Positions 43,811-55,690 of a stretch of DNA of 64,000 bases are shown piece after piece (the stretch's first letter is position 1; each line of letters starts with the position of its first letter). The notes beneath the pieces were generated by a model, which saw only the letters and a list, made by a program, of their open reading frames with translations, had not been told where the DNA came from and did no database searches. The translations under genes were made by a program, and so were the position numbers. Source of the stretch: Setophaga petechia (taxonomy: Eukaryota; Chordata; Aves; Passeriformes; Parulidae); the NCBI GenBank assembly GCA_024362935.1, contig JANCRA010000066.1:186001-250000 (forward strand), given 5' to 3'.

Positions 43811-44267
43811 TGATGCTTTGTGAAGGCTGACCTAGAACAGAGACCAGACTGAGCTGAAGAATAAAGCAGGGATTTATTAAAAGGATCTCCTCCATGGATC
43901 CACCTTGGGCAGCACCAGAGCCCAGCCAGGGCTGCACCCAAGATGAACCAAAATGGTCCCAAAATGCACGGCCGGGCACGGGGTCTGTCCCTGGGATCAG
44001 TTCTGCTCCATTTGCATCTTGCAGTTCATTGTCCCATCCCAGCTTTAGCCCAGGCAGTCCCATCCTTGTTTTTCTCTCTCCAGCCCACGGTGTTTGTGCT
44101 CCTGGGCTGAGATTTGGATCATTTGTCCTTGGTGCCCAGCTGGAGCAGGAATTGTTTTGTCTCCCTGCTCTGTGCACAGAGCTCAGCATCCCATAATGTG
44201 AAGCCCAGACCCACACACTAAAGCAGCACAGAATGTGAAAAATAGAAAATCTAAACCTGAGGCATCA
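43811..44267 (-). mobile_element. Solo LTR, family B, with exact TGATGC/GCATCA ends
   Basis: 457 bp, the reverse complement of the family B element at 2822-3273, with inverted termini TGATGC (43811) and GCATCA (44262-44267). AATAAA on the - strand lies near the 3' end. No target-site duplication of 4-6 bp is obvious. Confidence 0.85.
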
Positions 44268-44639
44268 CATTCTTCCCAACCTGACCTGATCCATGTTGGG
44301 GTGTCCCTCTCCAAAGGAGTCTCAGGGAGCACCTCAGATTTTATTCCAGGAATGACTTTTCCTGATCTGGGCTCATTTTTGAGTTCTTCATCAAACCCAA
44401 GAGAGGTCTCCACCAAAGAAGCAAATTTGTATTTTTGTGGGCTTGCTATGCCATCTCAGAGGCTTTGTCCCACTGTCTCCAATGGAATGTGATTTTTCCA
44501 TAAATGATGAAGACTCATAATTGCATTTACCCTGAAGTTTTCAGCCCATTGTGCTTCACAAGCGTGGACTCCACATCTCCACATCTGGAGGCTGCAGCCA
44601 GGTGGGATTCAGCCCCTTTCCCCAGACACCTGGTGATAA

Positions 44640-44998
44640 ACAAGGAGAAGCAGCTCCATGGGGGGTTCAGGTTGGATATTGGGAAAAAATCCTCCACTGA
44701 AAGAAGGAGTGTTTAAATATTGGCAGAGGCTGCCCAGGGCTGCTGAGCTCACCATTCCTGGGTATGTTCAAAAACCAAGCAGAAGTGGCACTTGGAGATG
44801 TGGTTCAGTGGGCATGGGGGGATTCGGTCAAAGGTTGGATTTGGAGGTCTTGGAATTCTTTTCCAACCTTCCTATGATGACTCATATCAAAGGTTGGATT
44901 TGGAGGTCTTGGAATTCTTTTCCAAACTTTCTCTGATGATTCATGTCAAAGGTTGGATTTGGAGGTCTTGGAATTCTTTTCCAACCCTTCTCTGGTGA
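44640..44998 (+). mobile_element. CR1 3' end with triplicated 59-bp terminus
   Basis: CR1 order is clear: 'ggttcaggttggatattggg', 'ggcagaggctgcccaggg', 'agatgtggttcagtgggcatgg', 'ttggatttggaggtcttgg'. The final 59 bp (aaaggttggatttggaggtc...gactcatatc) is present three times, starting at 44830, 44889 and 44948. Confidence 0.85.
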
Positions 44999-45393
44999 CT
45001 CATATCTCCTATGACATAACCCACGGTTCCAGTGGTGCCACTGTCACAAACAGAAATGAACTGAGGAGCAGGATGGGTCCCTGTGCTGCTGCTTCCTCCC
45101 TGAGTGCCTTGGTTCTGTCCAGAGATGCCCATTCCAACAAAACAGGAATCTCTGCTCCCCTCAGCCCCCGTGGGGCCAGGAGCTGGAAAAGTCCCTGTGC
45201 CTCAGCTCTGGAGGTGCCCGTGGTGCTGCAGGGGAGAAACCTCAGCTCCAGAGGGAGCTCCAAACTCTGCCTGCTGGCCTGGGAGAGGCCATGGCCATGG
45301 TCCTCCTCAGCAGCTGGGCATGGGACAGGCCACAGCCAGCTGCCCACTGCCTGTGGCATTCCCCTTGGCTGGTGCTGGGACATGAGGAGCTCC
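44999..45393. other. No recognised feature
   Basis: Unique, GC-moderate sequence leading into the hexamer array. Nothing is recognised. Confidence 0.4.
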
Positions 45394-45806
45394 CAGTGCC
45401 AGTCCCAATCCCAGTTCCAGTCGCGGTCCCAGTCCTATCCCCTGTCCCATCCCATTCCCCAGTCCCATCCCCAGTCTCATCCCATTCCCAGTTCCCATTC
45501 CCATTCTCATTCCCATTTCCCATTCCCATTCCCCATTCCCATTCCCATTTCCATTCCCATTCCCATCCTCATCCCATTCAAATTCCCATTCTCCATTCCC
45601 ATTCCCATTCCCATTTCCATTCCCCATTCCCATTCCCAGTTCCTATTCCCATTCTCATTTCCCATTCCCATCCCCATCCCCATCCCCATCCCCATCCCCA
45701 TCCCCATTCCCAGTTCCCATTCCCATTCCCATTCCCATTCCCATTCCCCATTCCCATCCCATTTCCCATTCCCATTCCCATTCCCATTCCCATTCCCATC
45801 CCAGTG
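45394..45806 (+). repeat. CCCATT hexanucleotide array
   Basis: About 410 bp of interrupted CCCATT/CCCATC/CCCAGT hexamers, with a pure CCCATC segment near 45667-45705. Read in frame it gives Pro-Ile-Pro-Phe-like or His-Ser-His repeats. The unit is not the vertebrate telomere repeat (CCCTAA). Confidence 0.95.
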
Positions 45807-46322
45807 CCAGCTGCTCCCCCCCAGTGCCTCTGTGCTGGTGTCCCACCCCTTACAGGGGTCTCAGCTCCTGGCTCACCTTGTGCTTCCCAGCTCCTGATCC
45901 CACAGAATCCCAGGTCTGGAAGAGCCCACAGGGGATCACCTGCTCCATTCCCTGCTCCAGCAGGGCTGTCCTGGAGCACAGGGAAGGAATCTCCAACCCC
46001 CCCCGGGCAGCTTTTCTCTCAGTAAAGAATTTTTTTGTCTTGTTCAGGGGGAATCTTCAACCTCCTCTGTGTGGGGAAGGGCAACAGACTCACTGCAGGA
46101 CGGAGCTGCCCCATTAGAATCCCCAACAGAGATTTTAATTTACTGATTCCAGGTTTGGTTTTCCCAGTGACCCTTGGGGAAGGGTCAAACCAAGAGTAAA
46201 ATCCTTGCTAAAAGCGGAGGCTTAGAGCACAAGGCATCACTCACAGTTTTTTTGACAAAAGGACCAAAATAGGGAAAATAGGGAAATAGGGCACAGGTGA
46301 TTTATGGAACAGCTCAGATATA
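45807..46322. other. No recognised feature
   Basis: Unique sequence. Nothing is recognised. Confidence 0.4.
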
Positions 46323-46456
46323 GAATCATGAAATGGTTTGGGCTGGAAGAAACCTTAAAGTTCTCCTTGTTCCACCCCTGCCATGGACAGGGACACCGTC
46401 CACTGTCCCAGGGTGCTCCAGGCCCTGTCCAACCTGGCCTGGAACATTCCAGAGAT
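46323..46456 (-). mobile_element. CR1 LINE 3' end
   Basis: Very clear reverse-complement CR1 terminus: 'agaatcatgaaatggtttgggctggaagaaacctt', 'gccatggacagggacacc', 'ctccaggccctgtccaacctggcctggaacattcc'. It is 5'-truncated to about 130 bp. Confidence 0.92.
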
Positions 46457-47582
46457 GCAGGTGGGTTTTAATGGATGAGCACAGCACAAACTTCATCGTT
46501 CCCAATGCTGGGAAACATCCAAATACCTTGGAATTTCGTCTGGAAGAGCAGGAATGAGTTTTCCCTGATCAGAAAGAAAGCAGGAGCACTGAGTCCACTC
46601 CAGAGGCGTGGATTGCTCTCAAGGAAAACATAAAAACCCAACCCAGCCTTGCTACCAAAGTGCTGGTTAGAGATTAAAGGGAGAGGGCGGGAGCTTGGAG
46701 GAAAGGTCAGGCACACAAAGGAAAACATCTAAACCGAAAACTTGGAAACTTTCCTGCCACTGGAGACACTTGAGTTACCTCAGAACAAAGACTGTTGACT
46801 TTCCTTATAAGGAGGGAAAGTCTTGTTAGAAAAAAAAAAAGAATGGAAAAGCTTGGTCAATAATTGTTTTCTTCTTTATTGGCTTGTTGGGAGTTCAAAC
46901 AAGTGGAAGGGGCTAGTTTAGAATGAGGTAAATGTTTCATTTCAGCAAAAGAAATGAATAAAATTCCAGTTCTCTCACCCATATTAAAGTGGATTTTTCC
47001 CCCTGTAATTTATGCACTTGTTTGCACTATAAAAAGAAGTTTGAAACTGGAGCAATTACTTTTTTTAGTTGATGTTTTGAGGCCTCTGTCTTCCCATTCC
47101 TGTGTAAACAATTTCTGAGGTAGGGATGAAGTCACGGCTGCATCTCTGAGAGCCAGGTCAGGGGGTTGTGGCCACCTGATGATGCAATGGAGACTCTTGG
47201 CACACAAATCATGGGGAAAATCTCCTTGTTCGTGTGCAGGACACAAGCAGAGGCCAGCAAAACATTCCCTCTGGATTCCCAAAGTGTGCCTGCACAGGTA
47301 AACCTTAATTTAAACGTGGTGAGGAGATAAAGGAGAGCTGTGAATAATTGTGAAAGCCACAAATAAAGACTGAAAACTGAAACGACTGAAAACTCCTGCC
47401 TGAGTGTGGATGGTCACTCAGAGTCCTTGGGGATGGTCAGTGGGGCTCCAGCTCTGAGGGGCTCCAGGACAGCTGCACAGGGATTGTTGATCAGGAGCTG
47501 CAGTGATGGGAAAAGTGGGAATGGTTCCACACTGAGAGGGGAAATTCAGTTTTGATGTGTGGAAGGAATTGTTGGGGAGGGA
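46457..47582. other. No recognised feature
   Basis: About 1.1 kb of unique sequence with AT-rich stretches. No exon or element was recognised. Confidence 0.4.
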
Positions 47583-48015
47583 CTGGAATTGCCAGAGCAG
47601 CTGTGGCTGCCCCTGGAGCCCTGGCAGTGCCCAAGGCCAGGCTGGACATTGGGGCTGGCAGCCCCTGGCACAGTGGGAGCTGGCCCTGGGCTGCAATCAG
47701 CTGCCATTGAAGATCCCTTCCCACCCAAACCACTCTGGCATTCACATTCCTCAATCCAGGATGGAAACCAGCACCAAAAGCCATTGCAGCAAATGGAGAA
47801 AGGAAAGGAAAGAATGATTGCCTGGCTGCTTGCAGGTGCCCCCAGTGCCATTTCCCACAGGGGGTTTGTAGCCTGGCAAGGCCTGGTTAGAGAGGTTTGG
47901 GCTGTGCCAGGGTGCCCAGAGCAGCTGTGGCTGCCCCTGGAGCCCTGGCAGTGCCCAAGGCCAGGCTGGAGCCCCTGGGGCAGTGGGAGGTGTCCCTGCC
48001 ATGGCAGGGCTGGCA
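47583..48015 (+). mobile_element. Double CR1 3' end, near-identical to 7909-8295
   Basis: 47583-47969 matches 7909-8295 at a constant offset of 39674 with no gaps and one mismatch (47829 c versus 8155 g). It includes the end of one CR1, a spacer, and the start of a second CR1 3' end. After 47969 the two loci diverge, although both continue as CR1 tail (ggaggtgtccctgcc). Confidence 0.93.
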
Positions 48016-48604
48016 CTGGGTCAGTTTTATTATCTCTTCTGTGTGAAATTTTGTTTTGAAGTTTGCAGTGTTAATACTTTTTCTAGATTTCGTGCAATTG
48101 AGTTTTTCCTTTCATTTTGTTGGGGGGAACATGAACATGTTCTGTTGGATGGTTTGAATTTCTTCCTTCCTGGGAGCTGTGTCCCATCAGACCCAGCCAG
48201 CAGAGCTGCTTTCATTTCATGGTCATTTTTCTTCCACTCCAGCTCTGTCCACAACCTCTCCTCTTGCTTCCAGGCAAGAATTCTGATTTTAATTTCCTAT
48301 TTCTGGTGGGTCAGCTGGGAGATCAATGACACTGTGCCATGGAGCCCCAAATGGCCATTCTGGAAAAGAAAAATGCTTTTTCTGGTTCAGAGTGCTGGGA
48401 GGGTCAGGGACCAACAGTGTGAGTGAGGACCAGCACTCAGCACTTTGCCACCACAACACACAAATATATCTGCACACTTGAGCCAGCCAAAGAAATTTCT
48501 GGGCTTTTTGAGCTCCTCAGGAACTTCCCAGACCTGTGAAATGCTCCAGAGAAGCATCAGGAGAGCAGGAAATGGCCAAGGATGGGACAGCAAGGACATC
48601 CCTG
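48016..48604. other. No recognised feature
   Basis: Unique sequence between the CR1 copy and the satellite. Nothing is recognised. Confidence 0.4.
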
Positions 48605-50435
48605 CCTGGCTGTGCTGACTCTGCCCTTCCCTGGCACAATGTCACCAAGACTTGGGCTGATACCAAAAGGGTTCATTCCATTTTTACCCATTTTTGCCCT
48701 GGCTGTGAACTTTCAGCACAGGAACAAGGCCTGCAGGGGCTGCTGTCCCAGCAAGGATGGTTGGAAGAGAAGAAGAAGAAGACATCTGGCTCAAAGATGC
48801 AGTGATAGAAAAAAGAAGGAGTGAATCTGGGAACTTGGGATGGGTTTTGGGGCAATGAATAAATTGTAATTCACATTTAATGACTGTATATAAGCAAAAC
48901 ACAGGTGGAATTACATGTCCATGTAAGGTTTGGAGTTATCTTGTGTTGGACCTCAGGCCTAAATAAATAAATGTCCTGTGCTGACTCTGCCCTCCCCTGG
49001 CACAATGTCACCAAGCCTTGGGCTGATACCAAAAGGGTTCATTCCATTTTTACCCATTTTTACCCATTTTTGCCCTGGCTGTGAACTTTCAGCACAGGAA
49101 CAAGGCATGCAGGGGCTGCTGTCCCAGCAAGGATGGTTGGAAGAGAAGAAGAAGAAGACATCTGGCTCAAAGATGCAGTGATAGAAAAAACAAGGAGTGA
49201 ATCTGGGAACTTGGGGTGGGTTTTGTGGAAATGAATAAATTTTAATTCACATTTAGGGACTGTATATAAGCAAAACACAGGTGGAATTACATGTCCATGT
49301 AAGGTTTGGAGTTATCTCATGTTGGACCTCAGGCCTAAATAAATAAATGTCCTGTGCTGACTCTGCCCTCCCCTGGCACAATGTCACCAAGCCTTGGGCT
49401 GATACCAAAAGGGTTCATTCCATTTTTACCCATTTTTGCCCTGCCTGTGAACTTTCAGCACAGGAACAAGGCCTGCAGGGGCTGCTGTCCCAGCAAGGAT
49501 GGTTGGAAGAGAAGAAGAAGAAGAAGACATCTGGCTCAAGGATGCAGTGATAGAAAAAAGAAGGAGTGAATTTGGGAACTTGGGATGGGTTTTGGGGCAA
49601 TGAATAAATTGTAATTCACATTTAATGACTGTATATAAGCAAAACACAGGTGGAATTACATGTCCATGTAAGGTTTGGAGTTATCTCATGTTGGACCTCA
49701 GGCCTAAATAAATAAATGTCTGCCCTTCCCTGGCACAGTGTCATCAAGTCTTGGGCTGATACCAAAAGGGTTCATTCCATTTTTACCCATTTTAACCCTG
49801 CCTGTGAACTTTCAGCACAGGAACAAGGCCTGCAGGGGCTGCTGTCCCAGCAAGGATGGTTGGAAGAGAAGAAGAAGAAGACATCTGGCTCAAGGATGCA
49901 GTGATAGAAAAAACAAGGAGTGAATCTGGGAACTTGGGGTGGGTTTTGTGGAAATGAATAAATTTTAATTCACATTTAGGGACTGTATATAAGCAAAACA
50001 CAGGTGGAATTAGATGCCCATGTAAGGTTTGGAGTTATCTTGTGTTGGACCTCAGGCCTAAATAAATAAATGTCCTGTGCTGACTCTGCCCTTCCCTGGC
50101 ACAATGTCACCAAGCCTTGGGCTGATACCAAAAGGGTTCATTCCATTTTTACCCATTTTTACCCTGCCTGTGAACTTTCAGCTCAGGAACAAGGCCTGCA
50201 GGGGCTGCTGTCCCAGCAAGGATGGTTGGAAGAGAAGAAGAAGAAGACATCTGGCTCAAGGATGCAGTGATAGAAAAAAGAAGGAGTGAATCTGGGAACT
50301 TGGGGTGGGTTTTGTGGAAATGGGTAAATTGTAATTCGCATTTAGGGACTCTATATAAGCAAAACACAGGTGGAATTACATGTCCACATAAGGTTTGGAG
50401 TTATCCCATGTTGGACCTCAGGCCTGAATAAATTA
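48605..50435 (+). repeat. Five-unit satellite, about 366 bp, LTR-like units
   Basis: The marker 'cttgggctgatacc' starts at 48651, 49017, 49393, 49750 and 50116, giving periods of 366, 376, 357 and 366 bp. Each unit contains a GAAGAAGAAG run, a TATA-like 'ctgtatataagcaaaac' and, about 95 bp later, 'cctaaataaataaatg' with AATAAA. That is the spacing of an LTR promoter and poly(A) site. Units one and three, and units two and four, are most alike. Confidence 0.92.
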
Positions 50436-50640
50436 AGTCCTCTTAAACACCCAATTCGTGTTGAGGAGTCTTATTCTGATATTTTGGAGATTTGGTGACC
50501 CCAGAGCTCACAGGACCGAGGAGTCACCTGTGGCACTGTGGAACTCTGTCCTGCTCTCCTCAGCTCCAGCAGTGCCCATGCAGCTCCTTCCACACCAAAA
50601 TTTTTCCATTCTCAGGAAAAACAGTCAACCATGAACCAAG
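50436..50640 (+). mobile_element. Possible LTR end and leader after the satellite
   Basis: The last satellite unit continues into 'ttgaggagtcttattctgatattttggagatttggtgacccc' (50461-50502). That resembles the U5 end and primer-binding-site junction of a retrovirus-like element. No gag or pol follows that I can recognise, so this is tentative. Confidence 0.35.
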
Positions 50641-52172
50641 AGCCCCCTAAGTGATGGATAAAATGAAGGATGGCTGGGGTACAATTCAAACACGAGCTTT
50701 TCTTTTCCAGCTTCCTCTGCTGGCTCTGAGTGGGGCCATAACTCACAGATTTGGGCAGGTGCCACTTTGCTTTTGACTTTGCTTTTTGACTTTGCTTTTG
50801 ACTCGTGAGCCTGACACCAATCCCGGGCGGCCCCTGTGTGATCTTGAAAGGAAAGGGAACAATGAACCATCCAGAGATCACACAGAATCACTGAGGGCAG
50901 CCAGGAGCTCAGGAGAATGAGGAAAACTCCAGGTGGACCTGCCAAGGGCAGGTGAAGTCGGAGGTTGGGGTGGGATGAAGTGGAAGGTGGAAAACCACCA
51001 GGTCAGGAGGGATAAATTGAGCAATTTTTTTTGGCTGGGCAAGGAAAAACCACAAAAAAGCTCCACCAAAAACTTGGGGTAGCAGGAGAGAAAGAGTGAA
51101 GGTGATGCTAGGCTGTGAAAAAGCAAATTATATGGAAAAAATACAAATATTTGATCCATCAGTGCCTCTCTCTCATGGCAGTGTGCTGGGAAGTTGTCAC
51201 CTTACCTGAGGGACAAAAATGGGATCATTTCAGAGACAGTGACCTGAAGGGATTCCTGTGAGAGGAGATGGTGAAAAGCCCCTTCCCCACCTCTCTGCTT
51301 TGTGCCACACTCTCCATTTATCTTCTCCCTTTGCCTCCAAGTCATTCTGCTCTCCCCCTGCTCTCCATTATTTTGATTTAGCACTTTTGGGGGCTCTGAT
51401 GGATGAAAGGCTCCATGTGAAGTGCACTGGAGCAGCGTTGCCCCTCCAGTTCCTGCTTTGCCTTAATTGTGCTCTTAGCCCTTTGTTTGGGCATCCACTT
51501 ATTGCATTTGTCAGGATGTTGGAAAGTGGCCTTTTCTTTGATTTTTTTTTTCCAGCTAATTTTAGTTTGTTTTATTACATGCCCACTGTCCAAGGAGGTG
51601 ATTAATAATACTGCAGTGCCTGCTGAATAGCTTGGGCTGATTTTTTTAATTTTTATTTTGACAAAATAATGAGCCTTGCAGTTTATGGAGCCTTGGAGTT
51701 TATGAAGCCTTTCCAAGAAGCAGGAGCTTTCTTCAGAAGTTTATTTTTTTTTTAATTAAAAAACAAAGTGTGAAAAATGTGCCAGTTTTCTGCTATTTTG
51801 GAAGTATTTTTATTTTGATACCTTGAAAAATTTAACTTTTTTTGCTTATGGCTCCTGTGTAGGACTCCACAAAGCTTTTTCTGCATCCCACAAATCCCAG
51901 ATCATCAGTGAGGGTTTAAGCCCAGCTGTTTGCAGCTGTCTCAGCCAGGGCAGCTGTGCAGCATCTCCCACACCCCCAGGTGCTGCAGATCCTCCTCCAT
52001 CCTCTCCCCAGGGGCTCCTTCCCTCCAGGGTGTTTCCAAGTGGCTCTAAAGAGGATTTTCAGAGCACTCCAGCACTGCTCAGCTGCTCCTTCAGTTGTTG
52101 ATTTAAAGGGGATGAATAAACCTCAAGGATTAATCATGTTTGGAGTGCAAGGAGATAAAACAGGACAGGAGC
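50641..52172. other. No recognised feature
   Basis: Contains a short triplicated 'ttgcttttgacttt' run at 50768-50800. The AT-rich, T-run-bearing part at 51300-51850 is unique and could be regulatory, but nothing identifies it. Confidence 0.35.
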
Positions 52173-52420
52173 TGGGGCAGGGCTAAAGCTGGAATTGGAC
52201 AATGAACTGCAAGATGCAAATGGAGCAGAACTGATCAAAGAGAGAGACCCTGTGCCCTATCACACATTTTGGGACCATTTTGGTTCATCTTGGGTGCAGC
52301 CCTGGCTGGGCTCTTGTGCTGCCCAAGGTGGATCCATTGAGGAGATCCTTTTAATAAATCCCTGCTTTATTCTTTAACTCCATCCCGTCTCTGCTCTAGG
52401 GCAGCCTGCACAAAGCATTG
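52173..52420 (+). mobile_element. LTR family B, 5'-truncated
   Basis: Matches the 3' half of 2822-3273 from 'gggctaaagctgg' to 'cacaaagcattg', including 'atccattgaggagatcc' and AATAAA. Confidence 0.85.
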
Positions 52421-52429
52421 AGCCTGCCC

Positions 52430-52585
52430 TGGCCCAGCTCCAGCCGTGCCCTGGCTGCTGTCCCTGTCCCAGAGCAGAGCTGGGAGCTGCCCCTCGGGAG
52501 GAGCTGCAGATCCCTGAGCTCTGCCCTCAGTGTGCCCTGCTCCAGCTGCACACACCAAGAGCCCTCAGCTGCTCCTCAGGCTCCA
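52430..52585 (-). mobile_element. CR1-like 3' fragment
   Basis: The reverse complement of about 13590-13745, from 'gagctgcagatccctgagctctgccc' to 'ccaagagccctcagctgctcc'. It directly abuts the LTR above and the CR1 below. Confidence 0.75.
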
Positions 52586-52589
52586 CCAG

Positions 52590-53040
52590 GAAGGGCTGAG
52601 GGAGCTGGGAAGGGTCTGGAGCCCCAGGAGGGGCTGAGGGAGCTGGGAAGGGTCTGGAGCCCCAGGAGGGGCTGAGGGAGCTGGGAAGGGGCTGAGCCTG
52701 GAGCAAAGGAGGCTCAGGGGGCCCTTGTGGCTCTGCACAGCTCCTGCCAGGAGGGCACAGCCGGGGGGGTCGGGCTGTGCTCCAGGGAACAGGGACAGGA
52801 GCAGAGGGAACGGCCTCAGGCTGGGCCAGGGCAGGCTCAGGGTGGGCACAGCAGCAATTTCCCCATGGAAAGGGGGCTCAGGCCTTGGCAGGGGCTGCCC
52901 AGGGAGCTTTGCAGTGCCCAGCCCTGGAGGGGTCCCAGCAATTCCTGGAGGTGGCACTCAGAGCTCTGGGCTGGGGACAAGGTGGGGATCAGCTGGGACT
53001 CGATGTCCTTGGAGCTCTTTTCCCACCTCATCTCTGCCAT
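52590..53040 (+). mobile_element. CR1 LINE 3' end
   Basis: Order of CR1 motifs: 'gggctgagggagctgg' (locally triplicated at 52595-52690, about 43 bp unit), 'cctggagcaaaggaggctcagggggccc', 'gggctgcccagggagctttgcag', 'gggactcgatgtccttggagctcttttcc'. Non-coding. Confidence 0.85.
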
Positions 53041-53209
53041 CCTGAGCACCAGAATCCCAAAGGCTTTTCCCACAAGGGAATATCCATCCAATGCAGCCCC
53101 AGCAGCAGAGGTGTCCCTGCCCCAGCCCCTTCTGGCAGGGAACATTTCCTGTTCCCCCACAGCTCCAAACCCCTCACACCAACAACAGTAAAGGAGCCCT
53201 GAACGTCCT

Positions 53210-53440
53210 TTAAATCCCATTTTTGCATATTGGGGGAAAATTTCTGCATGGACAGGGTGTTCAGGCCTTGGCAGGGGCTGCCCAGGGAGGTTTGCAGTGC
53301 CCATCCCTGGAGGTGTCCAAGGCAGGCCTGGACATTGGTCTGGGTGACAAGCTGGGCATTGGGCACAGGGTGAACTTGATGTTCTTGGAGATCTTCCCCA
53401 TCCTAAATGATTTTGTCATTAAAATTGTTTACATAGGAAT
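53210..53440 (+). mobile_element. CR1 LINE 3'-end fragment
   Basis: A second CR1 tail in the same orientation: 'ggcaggggctgcccagggaggtttgcag', 'ccatccctggaggtgtccaaggcaggcctgg', 'aacttgatgttcttggagatcttcc', then a degenerate terminus. Confidence 0.85.
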
Positions 53441-54087
53441 GGGAATTCTGTCTTTTCTCCTACATCACAATGCATATTCCCATCTTTTTTCCTTTGGTTT
53501 TTTGTGTATTTAGCTGGAGAGTAACACTGTCCTCTCTGTGGTAAATAACATATGATAGTGAAAGAAAAATCAGCAGTTCCATCTTTGCAAACTTTCCACT
53601 CTATAGGGCTCTCCCTGTGCTCCTGTTGAATTGATTTTTCCTTGTCTTTATCACTGAGTGGTCCAAGCTCATGGAGGATCAGCAGTAGCAACAATACCCT
53701 GCATATATCCATGAAGTGACAGCTTTTTTCACATCTCAGGGGTTTTGAAAAGAGGTTGTAACATCTGGTGTCAGACTCCCAAACTGGCATTCCTGGTGGT
53801 GTTATTGCCCTGGTGAGAAGGAAAGGAAAAGGAGAGCATGAGGGGCAGAGCAGGGGGCTGTTTCTGTGCCACTTTATCCCAGGTCAGATCACTCCCTGTC
53901 CAAGTTCCATTTGCCTTCCCATGTAAATGCAGAGGATGATGATAGTGAGGAAATCAGAAATGCTGACCTAGTGTCTGTCACACTGAAAATGGGGACAAAG
54001 TTCCATTTTTATTTCCTGTGATGGCAGCTTTGATCTTCAGGGATGTTCAAGGGTCTTGAGCCAATCGTTTGTTTTTGTTTGTACTAT
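53441..54087. other. No recognised feature
   Basis: Unique sequence. Nothing is recognised. Confidence 0.4.
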
Positions 54088-54262
54088 TTGTATTTTCAAT
54101 TTTCCTAGTAAAGAACTGTTATTCCTGCTCCCATATGTTTGTCTGAGAGTTTTTTAATTGCAAAATTATAATAATTTGGAGGGAGGGGGTTTGCATTTTC
54201 CATTTCAGGAGAAGTTCCTGCCTTCCTCAGCACACACCTGGCTGTTCAAACCAGGATATCCA
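54088..54262 (+). mobile_element. LTR family C, 5'-truncated
   Basis: Matches the last 170 bp of 34820-35398: 'agtaaagaactgttattcctgctcccatat', 'ggagggagggggtttgcattttccatttcagg', 'ctgccttcctcagcacacacctg'. Confidence 0.85.
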
Positions 54263-55690
54263 CGGATCATGGAAAGGTTTGGGTTGGAAGCACCAGATCT
54301 GCTCCATCCCAGGTGCTTTCAGGGCTGCTCTTCCTCTGCTCCTGGGGTTCCTTTGGAGCAGTCACAGATCCCTCTGGGACACTAATTGAGATTTTTGCTT
54401 CTCATGGAGTTTGTTGTAGCTGGTTTTGGCTCAGGGAATCCAGAATTGATTCCCTGGGCTTGGCTTGCCCTGGGGTTTGATTCCTTCCCACCTGCCCCAG
54501 CTCTGAGCTCTTTACAACCTGGAGTGGATGGGTGGGAACATCTGCACACAGCTGTGGTGGGCAAGGGGGAAACAACTCAGGAAAAATCACTGGAGAATGC
54601 AGAGGCCCTTCAGAAGGCATCAGGTCCACAAACCCTTCCTGGGTCCTGCTGTTCTTCCTCATCCTGTATTGAAAACATCCTGGATCCGTGTGACTGAGAG
54701 CAGCCAGCACCAGGCTTCAAAGGAAGAACTGCTGCAAAGAGGATGCTCTGCTCCCTCTGTCCCTGTGCCCACATGAAACGTGGATCTTTCTAGCTGAAAT
54801 ATCTGAAATATCTGACATATCTGAAATATCTGATATCAGAAATAACTGGACCTGGCATCAAATTGCATGAGCTTGCAGCACAATTTCCCTCAGCACCAGC
54901 TCCCATCCCAACAGGAGGAACCTGAATCAAGACAAGAATAATTCTCCTCTGGCAGCAGCTCTGGGCCCCCACAGGCTCTGCCCAGGCCTGGCTGGGAGGT
55001 GACACAGGCTGCAATGTCACCCCACCACAAATGTCCCAGCCTGGGGGTTATCTGCCTTGCAAAGTGCCTTTTTTCCTTCTGCTGACTCCACCAAACCTGG
55101 ACTGTGACAAATCAGCAGCTCCAGGACAATCCAAACTGCTGTCACGTCCCAGGGGTCCCTCACTGCTGTGTTTGGATGCATTGTCTCACAGCAGAAATGC
55201 TAATCCAGCCTTCAGAGCTTCACCTAGACTTGCCTTTAATACCAGACATGCTTAAGGGTGAGAACAAGTTTATTCTGGCAAAGCAAGAGGTTAAATTCTT
55301 CATTGGGAGAGTTCGAGAGAAGATTACAAAAGAGAAAATAAAAGGCGATTGGTGATTGCCTCAAGAGCAGGATTCCTCCTCAGCCCTGGTATCTCTCACC
55401 TGAGATCTCTGGGGTGTGTTTGGGGTTCTTGGCACCAGGGGAGGAGCTGCACATGGCAGAGTGGTTTTTGGACAGGCATGAGGAGAGATGTGGCTCGAGA
55501 TAGGGCTGGCAGCAGCAGCCGCGGGAGCTGAGTGAAAGGAGAGGGGCTGGGGTGCCAGGCTGGCTCAGAATGGGAATTTCAGCAAGGGGGGGAAAGGTGG
55601 GAAACATGAAATCCATGTTTGTGCACTGGGAGAAGGAGCATAAACAGGAGCAGATTCAGCCCAAACCAACACAGGGAATGTAATGTAAAT
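54263..55690. other. Mostly unique; short TCTGAAATA run
   Basis: A small tandem run of 'tatctgaaatatctgacat' lies at 54800-54842. Otherwise this is unique sequence without recognised exons or elements. Confidence 0.4.

Noticed and set aside
45394..45806. Interstitial telomere repeat
   Set aside because: The hexamer is CCCATT, not CCCTAA.
44953..45897. Frames of up to 314 codons over the CCCATT array
   Set aside because: They are translations of a hexanucleotide microsatellite, open on several frames and both strands.
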